Assembly: GCA_019426215.1 (NCBI GenBank)
Contig: CM033395.1
Span: 69,501 to 133,500, forward strand
DNA length: 64,000 nt
Direction of reading: 5' to 3'
DNA from: Buddleja alternifolia
Lineage: Eukaryota > Streptophyta > Magnoliopsida > Lamiales > Scrophulariaceae
Position numbers and translations under genes: made by a program. Below the pieces are notes generated by a model. The model worked only from the letters and a program-made list of their open reading frames with translations, was not told the origin of the DNA and did not search any database. Below, in pieces: positions 46,069-58,094 of this stretch. Position 1 is the stretch's first letter. Every line of letters begins with the position of its first letter.

Positions 46069-47381
46069 GAGATAATTATATCCAGATCCCCTCATGATAG
46101 GCCTAATTATAGATTAACCCTTCCCCCCAACTTTTGTTTAACTCACCCCCCCTGTAGTTAGCAAAACTTTTCATCCATCAATCGCTATTAGGGTTACACT
46201 AGGGTTCCGTTAAAATTTTGTGATCTGACTAGAATGCCCTTATAATTAATATTATTGATTTTTTTAATCAAAAATTAAATTTTGAAAAGGAAAAGAAAAA
46301 AAGTAGAAAAAATATTAAATAAATGTTTAAAATATTAGATATTATTATATAAATATTAAAAAAATATCAAAAAATTATCCAAAATATTTTAATATCATAA
46401 ATTATTTAAAATTTCTTTAAAATATATAAAAAGTATTTGATAAGTGTTAAAACATTCTGAAAAATATAAAAAATATTTAGTAAATGTTAGAAATTATTAT
46501 AAGAATATCAGGAAATATCTTAAAAATATAAAAAATATTTTGTAAATGTTAGAAAATATGTGAAAAGTATAAAAATATTTAATAAATATTTGAAATTATT
46601 ATAAAAGTATTAGAATATTTCTAAAAATATTTTAAAAGTATAACAAAATATTAAGTAAATATTAAAAATATCTGAAAATATTTATTAAAAATATTTTTAA
46701 ATGTCTGAAAATGTAAAGAATATTACATTTTTTTCCCAAAATAAATGTATGAATTTTCAAAATTGAAAAATAAAATTTCTAAATTTGAAAAATTGAAAAA
46801 TAAAAAAAATAAAATGAAATCGATCGATTCGGATCGCCGGTCATCTATTTTTCCATCTCCCCGCCACCGCACCGGCCACCCCACCACCTCTCCACCTCCC
46901 CTCCTCAAAGCCCAAGATTGAATCAATTTGAACCGATTCGATTGAAATCGATCGAAATCTAATCGATTCGGTGAAAAAGACGACCATGAGTACGTTCAGG
47001 TTGTGAGGTGAGAAACAACGGTGGTTTGAGGTGGCGGTGGTGAAAAGCGGCAACATGATGTAAGATGGCGAAGAAGACATTATAGGCGGCGACGGAAAGT
47101 GAAAAGAAAAAGATGAACAGTGCGAATTTCCTTTTTCTTTTTTTCTATTTTCCTTTTTCTTTTCACTTTTTTCCATTCTCCATTTTTTTATTTTCTGATT
47201 TTCTTTTTGGTTTTAGTTTTAAGATTTTAATCAAGGGCACTTTCGATTTTTTGATGATTCTGTTAGGGCAAATTCCGCCTTGTAAGGTTTTACTAACTAC
47301 AGGGGGTGTGAGTAATAAAAAAAAAATTGGGGGTAATCTGTAATTAGGCCTACCGTGAGGGGGTCTAGATGTAATTATCCC
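46069..47381. mobile_element. Mutator-type element with long inverted ends, 9-bp duplication
   Basis: 1,313 bp inserted in array unit A. Inverted ends of about 60 bp: left GAGATAATTATATCCAGATC, right the complement of GGGATAATTACATCTAGACC, both continuing into GGCCTAATTA. TATAATATA flanks it at 46060-46068 and 47382-47390 (exact, but low complexity). The inside is AT-rich with many AAATATT words, plus a GC-rich patch at 46830-47080. No transposase. Confidence 0.8.
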
Positions 47382-47390
<9 letters not shown>

Positions 47391-47416
<26 letters not shown>

Positions 47417-47420
47417 TACC
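47391..47420. repeat. (TA)n(CA)n microsatellite at a unit junction
   Basis: TATATATACACACACACACA at the join between array units A and B. Equivalent runs occur at about 50826-50855 and 63450-63482, always at unit junctions. Confidence 0.8.
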
Positions 47421-47665
47421 CCAAATATATACATGTGTCCTGGCTGTGTCATGTCCAATGTTTCAAAATTATCATGTCCCGTATCCATGCCGTATCTCGT
47501 GTCACCGTGTTTGTGTCCGTGCAATATAGGAGATAAGGGACGTATATTGGTGAAGTGCATAATATTGGGACCAAATTACACTAAAACTAAGTCATGGGAC
47601 CAAAAATACAATTTTTGCACCAATTAGCGAAAAAATAATCTTGGTGTCTGAAGTATTGAAGTATT

Positions 47666-49347
47666 TGTTAGGTTTATGTCCTCGAATGCCATTAGTGGAT
47701 AGAATAGAATAGGACATCCTGATCATGTAATTGTTATTCTCCTTACTAATAAAAGGAGCTTTAGTTGTTTACTTTATTAACACCATTCATATATATAGTA
47801 ATCATCTATAAGTCTATGTCCATGAGAGTGAACTCTCTATGGCACTAGAGGAGTTCAATACTTGTGTACTCAATTACTTCGCAAGTCAAAGATTCCCAAT
47901 TGGGCATTGAAAATCACCAAGACTTGTATAATATGAGTTTTGACAAGGGAAGTGTCTGTTAATCACTATGGAGTAGTGAGAGCTCATATTATAGGTGCAC
48001 TAATAGAGGTTAGTACATTGGGACATGACTCGCATCAATACTGTCACATGAGTTTCACTTATTGACATGACAGAGTTGATTAAATAGTAATAGGTGTGTC
48101 TGAACTTTTGACCTGAGGAATCAAGTTGGAGATATATTTGTGACGTTAGGTTTGTCATAAGAGTAGTTAGACCTAATTCACCCTATGATGCGGTCAACCT
48201 CGAACTGTAACCTAATGGAAAATTAGTAGTCTCAGCTGATATCCAAGATGAGATTTGTTCCCTCGTAAGTGAACAAGATATTATCCTATGCATTTATAAG
48301 TAAGTACGATCTAAAGTCTTTGGCCAAAGCATACGAGCTATTGAGTAAGACTCAAATAAGAAATCTCACTAATCCAGACTTATTATAAAGCATAGAGTCA
48401 AGTCTATGAGTTTGACCTAAACCATGACTCTTACTTAACTGGGATATGGAAACGAAGATTTTATATTCACATGAAATTTACAACAGGAAAGGTTTAAAGA
48501 ATGATCTAATCATTTCATCTTATATGGGATACGATCTAGGCCACATGACTGGTTAGGTGTTACCCACATCCCTTCGATTCCTCTCATTGCCAAATATAGA
48601 TGGACCTAAAGAGTCATGCTTAAAAAGAAAAAATATACGGAATTGATGGAGTATTTCTTGTAGCAATATTTTAAGTATTGGATACTTAAATTTTTTATTA
48701 GATAAATGGAATTAATTATTTGAAGAAATAAGTTAATTCATTTATGGAATTCATTTATTGATTATTTCTTAGAGAAATAAAATTAATTAAATATCCAATC
48801 AATTATTTGATTAGTTTAGTTGATTGGATTAAATTAAATAATTAAATATAAGATTGGATTGGACTAAAATTGTTGACTGGGTCGGCCACTATGGATGCCC
48901 AATATGGGCTCTTTTTAGTTCAAGGGTTTTGACTTAAAGTGACATAAATATGTCTCTTAGTTAAAGCTCTAATAACATAAGTCATAATACACTTGAGCTA
49001 CATGAAAAGAAAAAGACTCCCTCCCCTCTCTCTTATAGCCGTCGGCCCGCATGACAACAAAGGAAGAGTTTTTCTTGTTCAAATTTTTGGCGAGATGATT
49101 TAGAGGCAGCGCAGTTTTTACTGCTTGGATCAAAATCAAATTGCTGAATTTCTACACCAAAAGTTGGAGAAGCTCGATTTCTTGGAGGAAAAGTTAGAAG
49201 TCTCCAACCAATTCACTACAATGGGTAAAGTAGTTGAATCCCTATCTTACATACGCATGTAAAAACCCCGGTTGATCTTGTTTTTGGGAAAAACTGAAAA
49301 AATTTCGTTATACATTTTCCGCTGCATTTTATAAATTTTTCCCAACA
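47666..49347. mobile_element. Solo copia-type LTR (family L, copy 3)
   Basis: 1,682 bp, TGTTAGGTTTATGTCCTCGA to CCCAACA. GTATT is exactly duplicated at 47661-47665 and 49348-49352. Alignable with copies 1 and 2 in the same order (CAATTGGGCATTGA, GTTACCCACATCC) but more diverged. It interrupts array unit B. Confidence 0.85.
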
Positions 49348-50932
49348 GTATTTCAGGGGTTAACTATTGTGGTGCAATATTTGACATTTGGTTTCTCTCA
49401 AGCACTTGTTCCTCTGCTTGCTGCACGTCAGTGGAAAATGCATTTTTGGTCTCATAACTTAGGTCTTATGCAAATTTGGTCCCATTGTTATGCACTTCAC
49501 AAATATACGTCCACTATCTCAGAAAAATGTGCAATTTAAATGACACGTCCATAGTCTCTTAATTATTTGATGGAATATGCATGCGCCCCATTACATTGGG
49601 TTCTAATGGGGCAATCAACAACCAAAATTTTAAATTTTAACTAATAAATGGGGGGGACCCACAGAAATGGGCCACATTGCATTCCACTTTTTTGGCACCT
49701 CAAGCAAAACCATATGTGAAACTTTTTGAAGAATCCAAAACAAAAAAACAGTTGACGGGGACCCATTGACACAATAAACAAAGTAAAATTAAATAAAAGT
49801 ACACATTTTTTCAGTTCAATGTTCATTTACAAGTCGACTATTTCAGTTTTTTGTCTCTTCAACAGTGAACTCAAACACAACATGCCAAAATCAAGCATAA
49901 CAACCCAAAATAACAAAAAAAACACACATCTACACAACAAGTACTACTAAACAAAGCAAAAAGTTCACATATTCATGGAGTATTTCACAAGGACAAGTAA
50001 AACACAACTTGGCATATTCTGGATGAGGATCTCTAACTAATGCGACTGGACATTAAACCATTGACACGATTGATGATCTAATTGTTCAATCCAACCGATT
50101 TTCTTGTGATTGAAGTCGATTGTTTCTCTCCTTGCTCCACTATGAAATGAAGAGAAATATGGGAGTGAGAGGCCAGGGTCTGAGGAGAATGAAATTGGGG
50201 TTCTGTTTTGACCATTCACACAGATTGTTAATTTTTGCCCCATATCCCAATTTAACAGCGCATGTGAGGGTCACATGCAATTTCCATCAAATACTTGATA
50301 GATTTTGGATGTAAGACTTAAATTCCACCTTTTTTAAGATAGGCTAGATTGCACAAAAATGGCATAAAATATCCCCGTGCATTGTCTGGCACGTGTCTGA
50401 CATGGACATGCCTCCGTCACACCTCCAACACGTGTTGGACATGGGCTTAGACATGTTGCCCGGAAAAGAAAAAAAATAACACGAACACGACATATAGTCG
50501 TGTCCAACGCTGGACAAGTCGAGTATTCACTGGTTATCACGCTTGAGGGGGGGAGATGGTTTGAAGTTGGGAGGTGTAGCAGCCATCGAGAGAAGATGGC
50601 TCTCAAAATTGTTCTTTGGGAAATGAAGTGATGCTACAAAGATGACGCAGTGTTTTCTCTTGGACCATGGGCCTGAATAAAATGTTTGATATAATTAAAT
50701 TTTTCAAGAGTTAGCTTATGGCCCGCCCAATCCCTGGACAATATGTTTAACAAAATAGTTCTTTTAAGACTAAATCGAAAAAAAATATAAAATAAAAGTT
50801 TATCTAATTTCTATCTAACATATATCATATATATATATATATATATACACACACTAGAAATTAGACCCCATCTAGCTCCTTCCTTTTAAAGTGATACATT
50901 GGAAGAGAAACCATTGAAACTAGGGTTCCACC

Positions 50933-52457
50933 ATGGAACACTCGAATCAGGTGGGCCAATCTGACCCTTTAGTCACTCCAATAGCGACTGATACGTCGTA
51001 TGCTAGCAAACTTCGCAGTAATCCCCGTCCTTAGGAACTAGCAGACCAAGCCTCGAAGAATGCCTTCAGCTAGGTCGACTCTGATGTGATAGGTTGGCAA
51101 AAAAATAATTTTTCTTTCAAAAGAGGAGGACCAATTCATGGCAGCCCCTTTCCAATACGCATTAGTCAGCCAGTTCTCCCACGGATATCCAACGATGACA
51201 AGGTTATGCGCAAAGTTTGCTGCGCTCGGACTCAATCAGGGTTTGAAGATTGGTGTTCTTGATCAAAAACATGTATGGATACGCTTATTCGATCCGAATG
51301 ATTATGCGAGGATTTGGCTTAAGCAGACTTGGTATTTTGATGGCTTTCCGATGAGGGTTCTTAAATGGTCACTGGATTTTGATCTCAAAGAGGAGCATCC
51401 AATCATGCCAATATGGATAAAAATATTTGGATTAAAGCCACGTTGGTTTCATAGACAGTTTCTCGATCATGTAGCAAGTTTATTGGGCAAACCTTCTAAA
51501 TTGGACGAAGCTACTACTGATATTGATAATCCTATTATGGCAAGAACATGTGTAGAAGTAAATGTACTTGAAAAACTGCACGCGGATATCCTTGTTCAGG
51601 TTTATGAACGTACAATCTTACTTAAGGTTCAATATGAAGGTATTCTCGAATATTGCCGAATTTGCCGCCACCGAGGACATACTTTGGCAGCCTGTTATAC
51701 AAGAAAATAAATTGAAAAAGAGGAGAATCTTCAATCAAATACAGAAGATGTTCGAATATAAGGAGACTTGCGTACAAGGTTGGATAAAAAAAGAGGAAAA
51801 AAACTAATGGAAGATAAGGGGGAAGGATCGACCCCCAATCCAATTGGAGCTGTGGAGACATCCAATTATATGCTTATGAGGAACAATGAAGTTGTCCCTT
51901 TAGTATAGCAAGGACAACATAATACGAATGGTTCCGTCCTGGAAAATAGAGCTGCCAATAACTTCAATAATATTGGAGAAAAAATGAATAAAGAAACAAA
52001 AGAAAGTGCCACTAAATCAAAACAAAAGCAAACTCAGGAAAAGGAAGGTAGCAAGGAGGAAACATTGGAAAATATATACAATGAGGGAGGAAAAAATGAA
52101 AATAAAAAGGATGATAAGGAGGAGAATTCAGAGGGCGATCAAGAAAGGATTATGCATTATCAAGATGATGGTGATGGAGATAAGGGGATAGTTGTTTTTA
52201 CAAATCAAGAAGAAAATGAAGGAAACTTGCCATTGTTATCAGCTCTCGAGGTTGAAGTGCCATGCAACGTAATTGATGATATCGATGTTGATTTAGGTGA
52301 AATGGAGAACAATGAGCTTGGTTGGGAAGAGGTTTCATCTAGCAAATATAGGAGGGGTTCGTCTATTGATGGGAAAAATAAAAATAATCCGCAGTTGGCT
52401 TTGACTAGAATGAGGAAAAGAAAATCTAAAGCTACTAACCCACGCCTGGTTAAATGA
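50933..52457 (+). pseudogene. LINE ORF1 (RNA-binding protein with DUF4283-like and zinc-knuckle regions)
   Basis: Starts at ATG 50933. Stops at about 51032 and one frame change before 51138 break the N-terminus. From 51138 it reads a DUF4283-type domain (HVWIRLFDPNDYARIW, then IPIWIKIFGL-like wording PIMPIWIKIFGL), followed by a CCHC-type knuckle (CRICRHRGHTLAAC). The frame then meets a TAA at 51708-51710 and another stop near 51906. A Lys/Glu-rich tail is open from 51984 to 52457. It would bind the LINE RNA in the ribonucleoprotein. Its stop overlaps the ORF2 start (ATGA at 52454-52457). Confidence 0.75.
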
Positions 52458-55277
52458 TGAATACGCTTATGTGGAATGTGAGAGGGATAAGGAATAAAAA
52501 GACAGTTGCTAGTGTACGTCGTCTGTGTCAGAGGTACAATTTCAATTTTCTTGTAATTATTGAACCAAAAATCATTCTTGAGAGTTTTCAGATGCATCGG
52601 GAGTTAGGGTATAGTAACATGATTAGTAATTGTAATAATCATATTTGGTTTTTTTATAATGATGATTTTTCGGTTGATATCGTATCTGATTATGAGCAAT
52701 TTCTTCATGTATGTATCCGATCAACTTTGCTTCGGAGTCCAATATTCTGCACATGGGTACATGCGAAATGCACTAAGGATGAAAGGAAGGTGCTTTCGTC
52801 CAATTTACGTAACATAATGCCGGTTAACGAACTGTGGATGGTCGGTGGTGATTTTAATTTCATCCTTCATGCTAGTGAAAAACGTGGTGGTGGGCCACCG
52901 AAGCGTCAATCCATGAAAGATTTTAGCAATATGATGATGGATTGCGAACTTATGGATGCGGGGTATGAGGGTTCACCATTTACGTGGTACGCCAAATGGG
53001 TATTTTTGAGAGATTGGATAGGGCACTTTATTTAAAAGCTTGGCAGGAAATGTTTCCCAAACAATGTGAATCACCTTTTGAGGTCAAAGTATTCGGATCA
53101 CAGCCCCATTGTGATATCTATTAAAGAGAACTCTCATAGGAAACTGTCTTTCTTTAGGTTTCTAAATGTTTGGCCACAACATGAACAATTTATGGGCTTA
53201 GTTAAAGACTCGTGGACTGAACCAATATATTGTAGAGGTTTGGAGAAATTCCACAGAAAATTAGTTCGGTTAAAAGGGGTACGGAAAACTTGGAATAAGG
53301 AAGTATTTGGAAATGTGTTTGAGGCGGTCTAAAAAGTAGAGGAGTATGCCAAACGATGCGCGCATGACTTCGATATGAACCCTACGGAAGATAAGTTATG
53401 TGAAATGAATAGGGTTGCGGCTCTATTCACTCAAAAACTTAAGGTTGAGGAAGATTTTTAGAGACAAATGGCGGCTTGCAATTGGATAAATGATGGGAAT
53501 AGAAATACTAAATTCTATCATGCTTGGGTGAAAAGAAAACACAGCAAAAGATACATCTATAAGATTTTTGACAACAACCGGGAATTAAGAGATCAGTGTG
53601 CTATCCGTGAATCAGGGGCTGCATACTTTGAAAAAGTTTTCACCGGTCAAAACAAGCCTACTGAAGTTTCGGACTTATTCTGCATTACTCAATTGTTGAC
53701 GGATGATGATAAAAAATTACTTAGCAATGTTCCTACAATATAGGAAGTGAAGGCGACTGTGTGGAGTATTGATCTCTTTAGTGTTGCGGGGCCAGATGGA
53801 TTCACTTCGTGCTTTTACCAAAAATGCTGGGACATTATCAATCATGATTTGTTGGAGGATTTGCTTGATTTCTTCGATGGGACACCATTAACTAGGGGCT
53901 ACACAACAACTACAATTTCCCTGATACCAAAGATAGATGCTCCTAGGTCCTGGAAAGATTACCGTCCAATTAGTCTATGCAATGTGAGTAATAAGGTGAT
54001 AACGAAGATCATGAGTAATAGGCTATCAAACATCTTGCCAAGGGTAATCTCTTCTTTGCAGGTGGGATTCATCAAAAGCAGAAACATAATGGACAATATC
54101 CTTTTGGCTCAGGAGTTATGCCACGAGACTGAAAGAAATAAAGAAGGGAGAAATGTTATGTTTAAGCTGGATATGGTAAAACCATACGACAGAGTTCAAT
54201 GGAATTTCTTGTATATGGTTCTCGAGAAGTTGTGATTTCCTGATATATGGATTAAATGGGTTGGTAATGTCGTAGAGAACTATTGGTTTTCAGTTTTAAT
54301 TAATGGTGAAGTGCGGGGTTTTTCAAGTCGACAAGGGGTTTGAGATAGGGGGACTCTTTATCCTCGGCTCTTTTTATTCTGGCATCTGAGTTCTTTTCAA
54401 GGGGCTTGGAGAGACTTTTTCAAGAAAATTTGAACATGCAATGTGAGAATGGGGAAGGATTTATGGTTAGTCATCTAGCTTATGCTAATGACACTATTAT
54501 ATTCTCAAAAGGATTTTAAAATTCTATGAAAAAACTGATGCAATTCATATCATATTATGAGAGAATTTTGGGCCAGTCAATTAATAGAGACAAATCAAAA
54601 TTCGTTATGGGGAAAGCTGCGGCCGGTCGGTGTATAAGACGTGTGAAGAGGATCACAGGATTTGATAAAGAAGATCTCTCGTTCACGTATCTGGGGGCAC
54701 CTCTTTATAAAGGAATAAATAAAGGATCACTATATGAGCATGTTATTAGCAAAATTATTGCTCGTATCGGTGGATGGGAAAAATCTGTCCTTCACATGGA
54801 GGCGGACTAACTCTAATAAAAAGCATGTTATTTTCTATGCCTCTTTATATTTTACAGATTCTGGATCCGCCAAACAATGTTATTCAGGGGATAGAATGGC
54901 TTTTTAATCGATTTTTTTGGGGATCAAAACAGTATGCTAAAAAGCAACATTGGTCGTCTTGGAATAAGGTTTGTTACCCATACACAGGAGGAGGCTAGAG
55001 GTACAAAGGCTGAAAGATATGGTGGAGGCATTCGGTATTAAACTTTGGTGGAAATTACAAGATGGGAAGTCACTATGGGCAAGGTTTATGAATAGCAAAT
55101 ATTGTTGTTAAACATCATCCGGTGGTGGTACCTATTAAACAAAGAGCATCAGCGATATAGAAAAGAATGGAATTAATTCGAGAAAAAGCCAAACAACACA
55201 TCGATTGGAATTTAGGTGATGGAGGAGCTTCTTTTTGGTCGATAATTGGTTAAGGGATAGACCTTTATACAAAATAT
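52454..55277 (+). pseudogene. LINE ORF2, endonuclease and reverse transcriptase part
   Basis: The AP-endonuclease domain starts LMWNVRGIRNKKTV at 52466 and shows WMVGGDFNFI and SDHSPIVISI. The reverse transcriptase starts near 53747 (AGPDGFTSCFYQKCW, WKDYRPISLCNV, VGFIKSRNIMDNILLAQE, FKLDM followed by DRVQWNF). The catalytic YADD reads YAND (AAT at 54487-54489). It continues as LTFTYLG-like LSFTYLGAPLYKG. Frame changes near 53030, 54230, 54780 and 55000 and stops near 53330, 53460 and 53742 prevent a full protein. An LTR element interrupts the coding sequence at 55278. Confidence 0.85.
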
Positions 55278-56932
55278 TGATGGATACCTATAATGATAAG
55301 AGTCATTTTTACGTGTTATTAAGCCCCTTTGCGTTTATGTTTTAGGTTCATTTATCGCTTGATTTTGTTACATGTGCATTTAATTCGTGCATTAAGTGAT
55401 TTCAGACCTTAAATGGATACAATCGAAGAACGGGCTGAAAAACGACGTATAAAACAAGTTTAGGCCAAGATGCTTCACACCTCCACGACCAAACAAGCAA
55501 GAAATAAGTTGGAGTTAGCCAAGATCATGTTTTAGTACCATTTCCGCACACCTGGGCGCCAAATCAGAAACTATCTCCATGTTGGAACGCCATTTGGATA
55601 CATTTAGAGACCGAATTAGATGAAGTGTCCTTCTTCAAAGTTTTAGAGCTATGTCTTATCTTTACATGGGAACTTGAATCATCCAATTCGGAGGTCTGTG
55701 GAGAAGTTTATGAATAAAACACTATTCATGCGCTGGAAAACACGAAAGTGGCAGCTCCCATTCTTAGTAGGTGGAAAACAAGAAAATGGTAGTTCACATT
55801 CTTGGTAGAAGGAAAGTAAGAGAATGGTAGGTGGAAAACAAGAGAATGGTAGTTCACATTCTTGGTAGATGGAAAGCAAGAGAATGGTAGGTGGAAAGAA
55901 AAGAGAATGGAAGCACATGTTCTTGGTTGATGAATTTTTTTAGCTATAAAAGAAGGATTGGATGTCATCCTACGAACACACTTGAAAACACATTCCCCAT
56001 TGGGGGAGCCTAAACACATCCTATCATCATCTTCATCATCCTTAGATTAGTTATGAAGATTATCAAGAACTTTTGAAGGTGAAGAAATCAAGAAGCATGG
56101 AAGAGATGAAGATCGAACTTCAACCATCAAAAATACGAGGGAGTTTCTTAGATTTAGATTTGTTTTTGTCAATGAATATGAATCTTAATTTAAGTTCCTA
56201 TCTTTTATCTTTTATGATGAAATAGATTCTTCGAACTAAGGCCATGTTGAGGCTAAATTATGATAATTGAGTTATAAATTGTGTTTTTCATATTAATTCT
56301 ATTGTTGTTTTGTGTCTTGATCTTGTTTGAATGCATCATATGCTTAGCTACCATATGCATGATTTAATGCTTAAATTATTCGTTCGAGAGAAGGTAATTT
56401 AAGGTGCAAAGAGGATCATCACATAATCCGTAAAAAATAGGGAATTGCCCCTAGAGATAGGTAGAGATTCCCGGGTGCAGTTAGCCGGATTAATCCGGGG
56501 AAATTCTAGAACTTGAATGCATGATTGTTGGTTAGATTCTCGGATAGACATATCTAGAGAACCATCAATTAATCATAGAATTATTACAGCCGAGACATCG
56601 GGTAGTAATTATTTAAGGTTTTTCCACCAAAACAACATTAGTCTAATAATATGAGAACATATTTATAATGAAAATTGATTAATTTATGCCAACACATGTG
56701 TCTTAGTTGCTCTCTTCCATAGCTATCTTGATTTCGACATCTTGTTTCTTATATCTTACTTCCATAATATTTTAGTTAATTCTTGTTTTAGTTTAAGTTC
56801 TTCAATTGCTTTAAAATCATAAACTAAAATACAAGTTCTTGAGGTTCGACAACCCGGACTTTATTGTCCACTTTATTACTACACACGACCAGTCCACTTG
56901 CTGTTTAATACACGTAAGGATTTTTCGTGTCA
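55278..56932 (+). repeat. 5' LTR of the single-ORF element
   Basis: From TGATGGATACC to CGTGTCA, 1,655 bp. It contains a 60-bp tandem repeat (55770-55930), AGCTATAAAAGAAGG near 55943 as a likely TATA box, and the end block TTATTACTACACACGACC. Confidence 0.75.
55770..55930. repeat. 60-bp tandem repeat, about 2.6 units, inside the LTR
   Basis: Units begin at 55770, 55830 and 55890 with GGTGGAAARMAARARAATGG. The first two are nearly identical; the third is partial. Each unit also holds a half-length echo (TTCTTGGTAGAWGGAAAG), so the true base period may be about 30. Confidence 0.85.
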
Positions 56933-56938
56933 AGTTTT

Positions 56939-56956
56939 TGGCGCCGTTGCCGGGGA
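56939..56956 (+). other. Primer binding site (Asp tRNA)
   Basis: TGGCGCCGTTGCCGGGGA, exactly complementary to the CCA-ended 3' terminus of plant Asp-GTC tRNA, six bases after the LTR. This site is typical of Athila/Tat-related plant elements. Confidence 0.9.
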
Positions 56957-57067
56957 CTTGTTTAATTTTAGTTTTTGATTTTATTGCAAGTTTTAAGTAT
57001 TTATTTTATTTTTATTAAATTTTTTATTATTATTATTTTTATTTTTTTCTTACACTCTTAGCTCGCA

Positions 57068-58027
57068 ATGGCTAGAAATTTTCCAGATATGACCCTTCCG
57101 GAGAATCAATTATGGCTGCAAAGCGTCATTCAATTCGCAAAGGATAGCAATTTTCCTGATATGACACTACCGGAGAATCAATTATGGCTGCAAAACGTCA
57201 TTGAAGCGTGTTATGCACAAGGGTTCTTTCCACAACATTACCAAGAAAGAATTCCTACTCCGAAGGAACAACTTGATAACACCATTGGAGAGCTCCACTT
57301 TATGATGAAAGACGCACGGCGGGAAATGAAGGAGATGAATCATCAACTCAAGCAACTAACGAGCGACATATCTGAGAAAGTACCATGGGCATTGCTTGGT
57401 ACCACTGAGATAGATCAAAAGGAGGAATTCAACACCGTGATGTTGAATGAAATGAAGTTGGAAAATTCGAAAGCAGATTCCTCCAACGATGAGCATTCGA
57501 CTCCTATCCTTTCTGAGGGTGTTGACATTTCTTTACTTTCTTCCCTAGCCACAGGTAAATCGGTATTTGATGCCGACGATGGTAAGTTGTTATTGAATGT
57601 AGGAGATGACATGGTTAATTTCGATAACTATGAGGTTTTTGAGCATCTAATTGATTTTGATTTGTCTTTACACATTGATGTTTTTGATCCTTTTAGTGTT
57701 GAGCACTTTCATGAAAAACGAGCCAATAATCTTCAACATCGATACATGATGGAGCTGAAATATGTCAAAGTGATGGGTGAAGAACGACGAGACATTGTCT
57801 CTAACTTGGAAGAAAGCCCACAGTACCATCCTAAGCATAGGCAAGAAAAGGAAATAGAGGTATTGAGGGACCATAAAAAAACTCATGAGTGGATGATTGC
57901 TTGGTCTCAACCTAGGGTATTTATCACACACGATGGACCAATCCTCAATACCAATATCCAAAGATTGAATCGATACCCGAGAGTGGAGTGGAGAACAAAC
58001 AAAGCATTCATACGTCATCCTCCTTGA
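57068..58027 (+). CDS. 319-residue protein of the single-ORF LTR element, intact
   Basis: I do not recognise a domain with certainty. Position after the primer site suggests a gag-derived product. The N-terminus is internally duplicated: NFPDMTLPENQLWLQ at residues 4-18 recurs at 28-42 (24-residue period). A helix-prone charged stretch (MMKDARREMKEMNHQLKQL, about 85-105) may be coiled coil. An acidic middle and a C-terminal part rich in Glu/Lys/Arg and Trp follow. No zinc knuckle, protease or polymerase motif. The ORF is open from ATG at 57068 to TGA at 58025-58027, while the surrounding LINE is decayed. Confidence 0.65.
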   Translation: MARNFPDMTLPENQLWLQSVIQFAKDSNFPDMTLPENQLWLQNVIEACYAQGFFPQHYQERIPTPKEQLDNTIGELHFMMKDARREMKEMNHQLKQLTSDISEKVPWALLGTTEIDQKEEFNTVMLNEMKLENSKADSSNDEHSTPILSEGVDISLLSSLATGKSVFDADDGKLLLNVGDDMVNFDNYEVFEHLIDFDLSLHIDVFDPFSVEHFHEKRANNLQHRYMMELKYVKVMGEERRDIVSNLEESPQYHPKHRQEKEIEVLRDHKKTHEWMIAWSQPRVFITHDGPILNTNIQRLNRYPRVEWRTNKAFIRHPP

Positions 58028-58061
58028 GCCGACCCGATAAAGTCAAGCTAGTGACTTTAAA

Positions 58062-58094
58062 ACAAGCGCTTCTTGGGAGGCAACCCAAGTTTGT
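58062..58094 (+). other. Conserved GGGAGGCAACCC hairpin word after the ORF
   Basis: CTTGGGAGGCAACCCAAG can fold with six paired bases at each arm (CTTGGG/CCCAAG). The same word, preceded by AAGCGCTTCTT, follows the gag-pol region in many plant Ty3 elements of the Athila group. Role unknown. Confidence 0.5.

Noticed and set aside
46300..46720. AAATATT-rich stretch as a separate satellite
   Set aside because: No fixed period; it is AT-rich filler inside the Mutator-type element 46069-47381.
55679..56019. Minus-strand repetitive frames (Phe/Pro/Ser-rich)
   Set aside because: They are the reverse reading of the 60-bp tandem repeat in the LTR.
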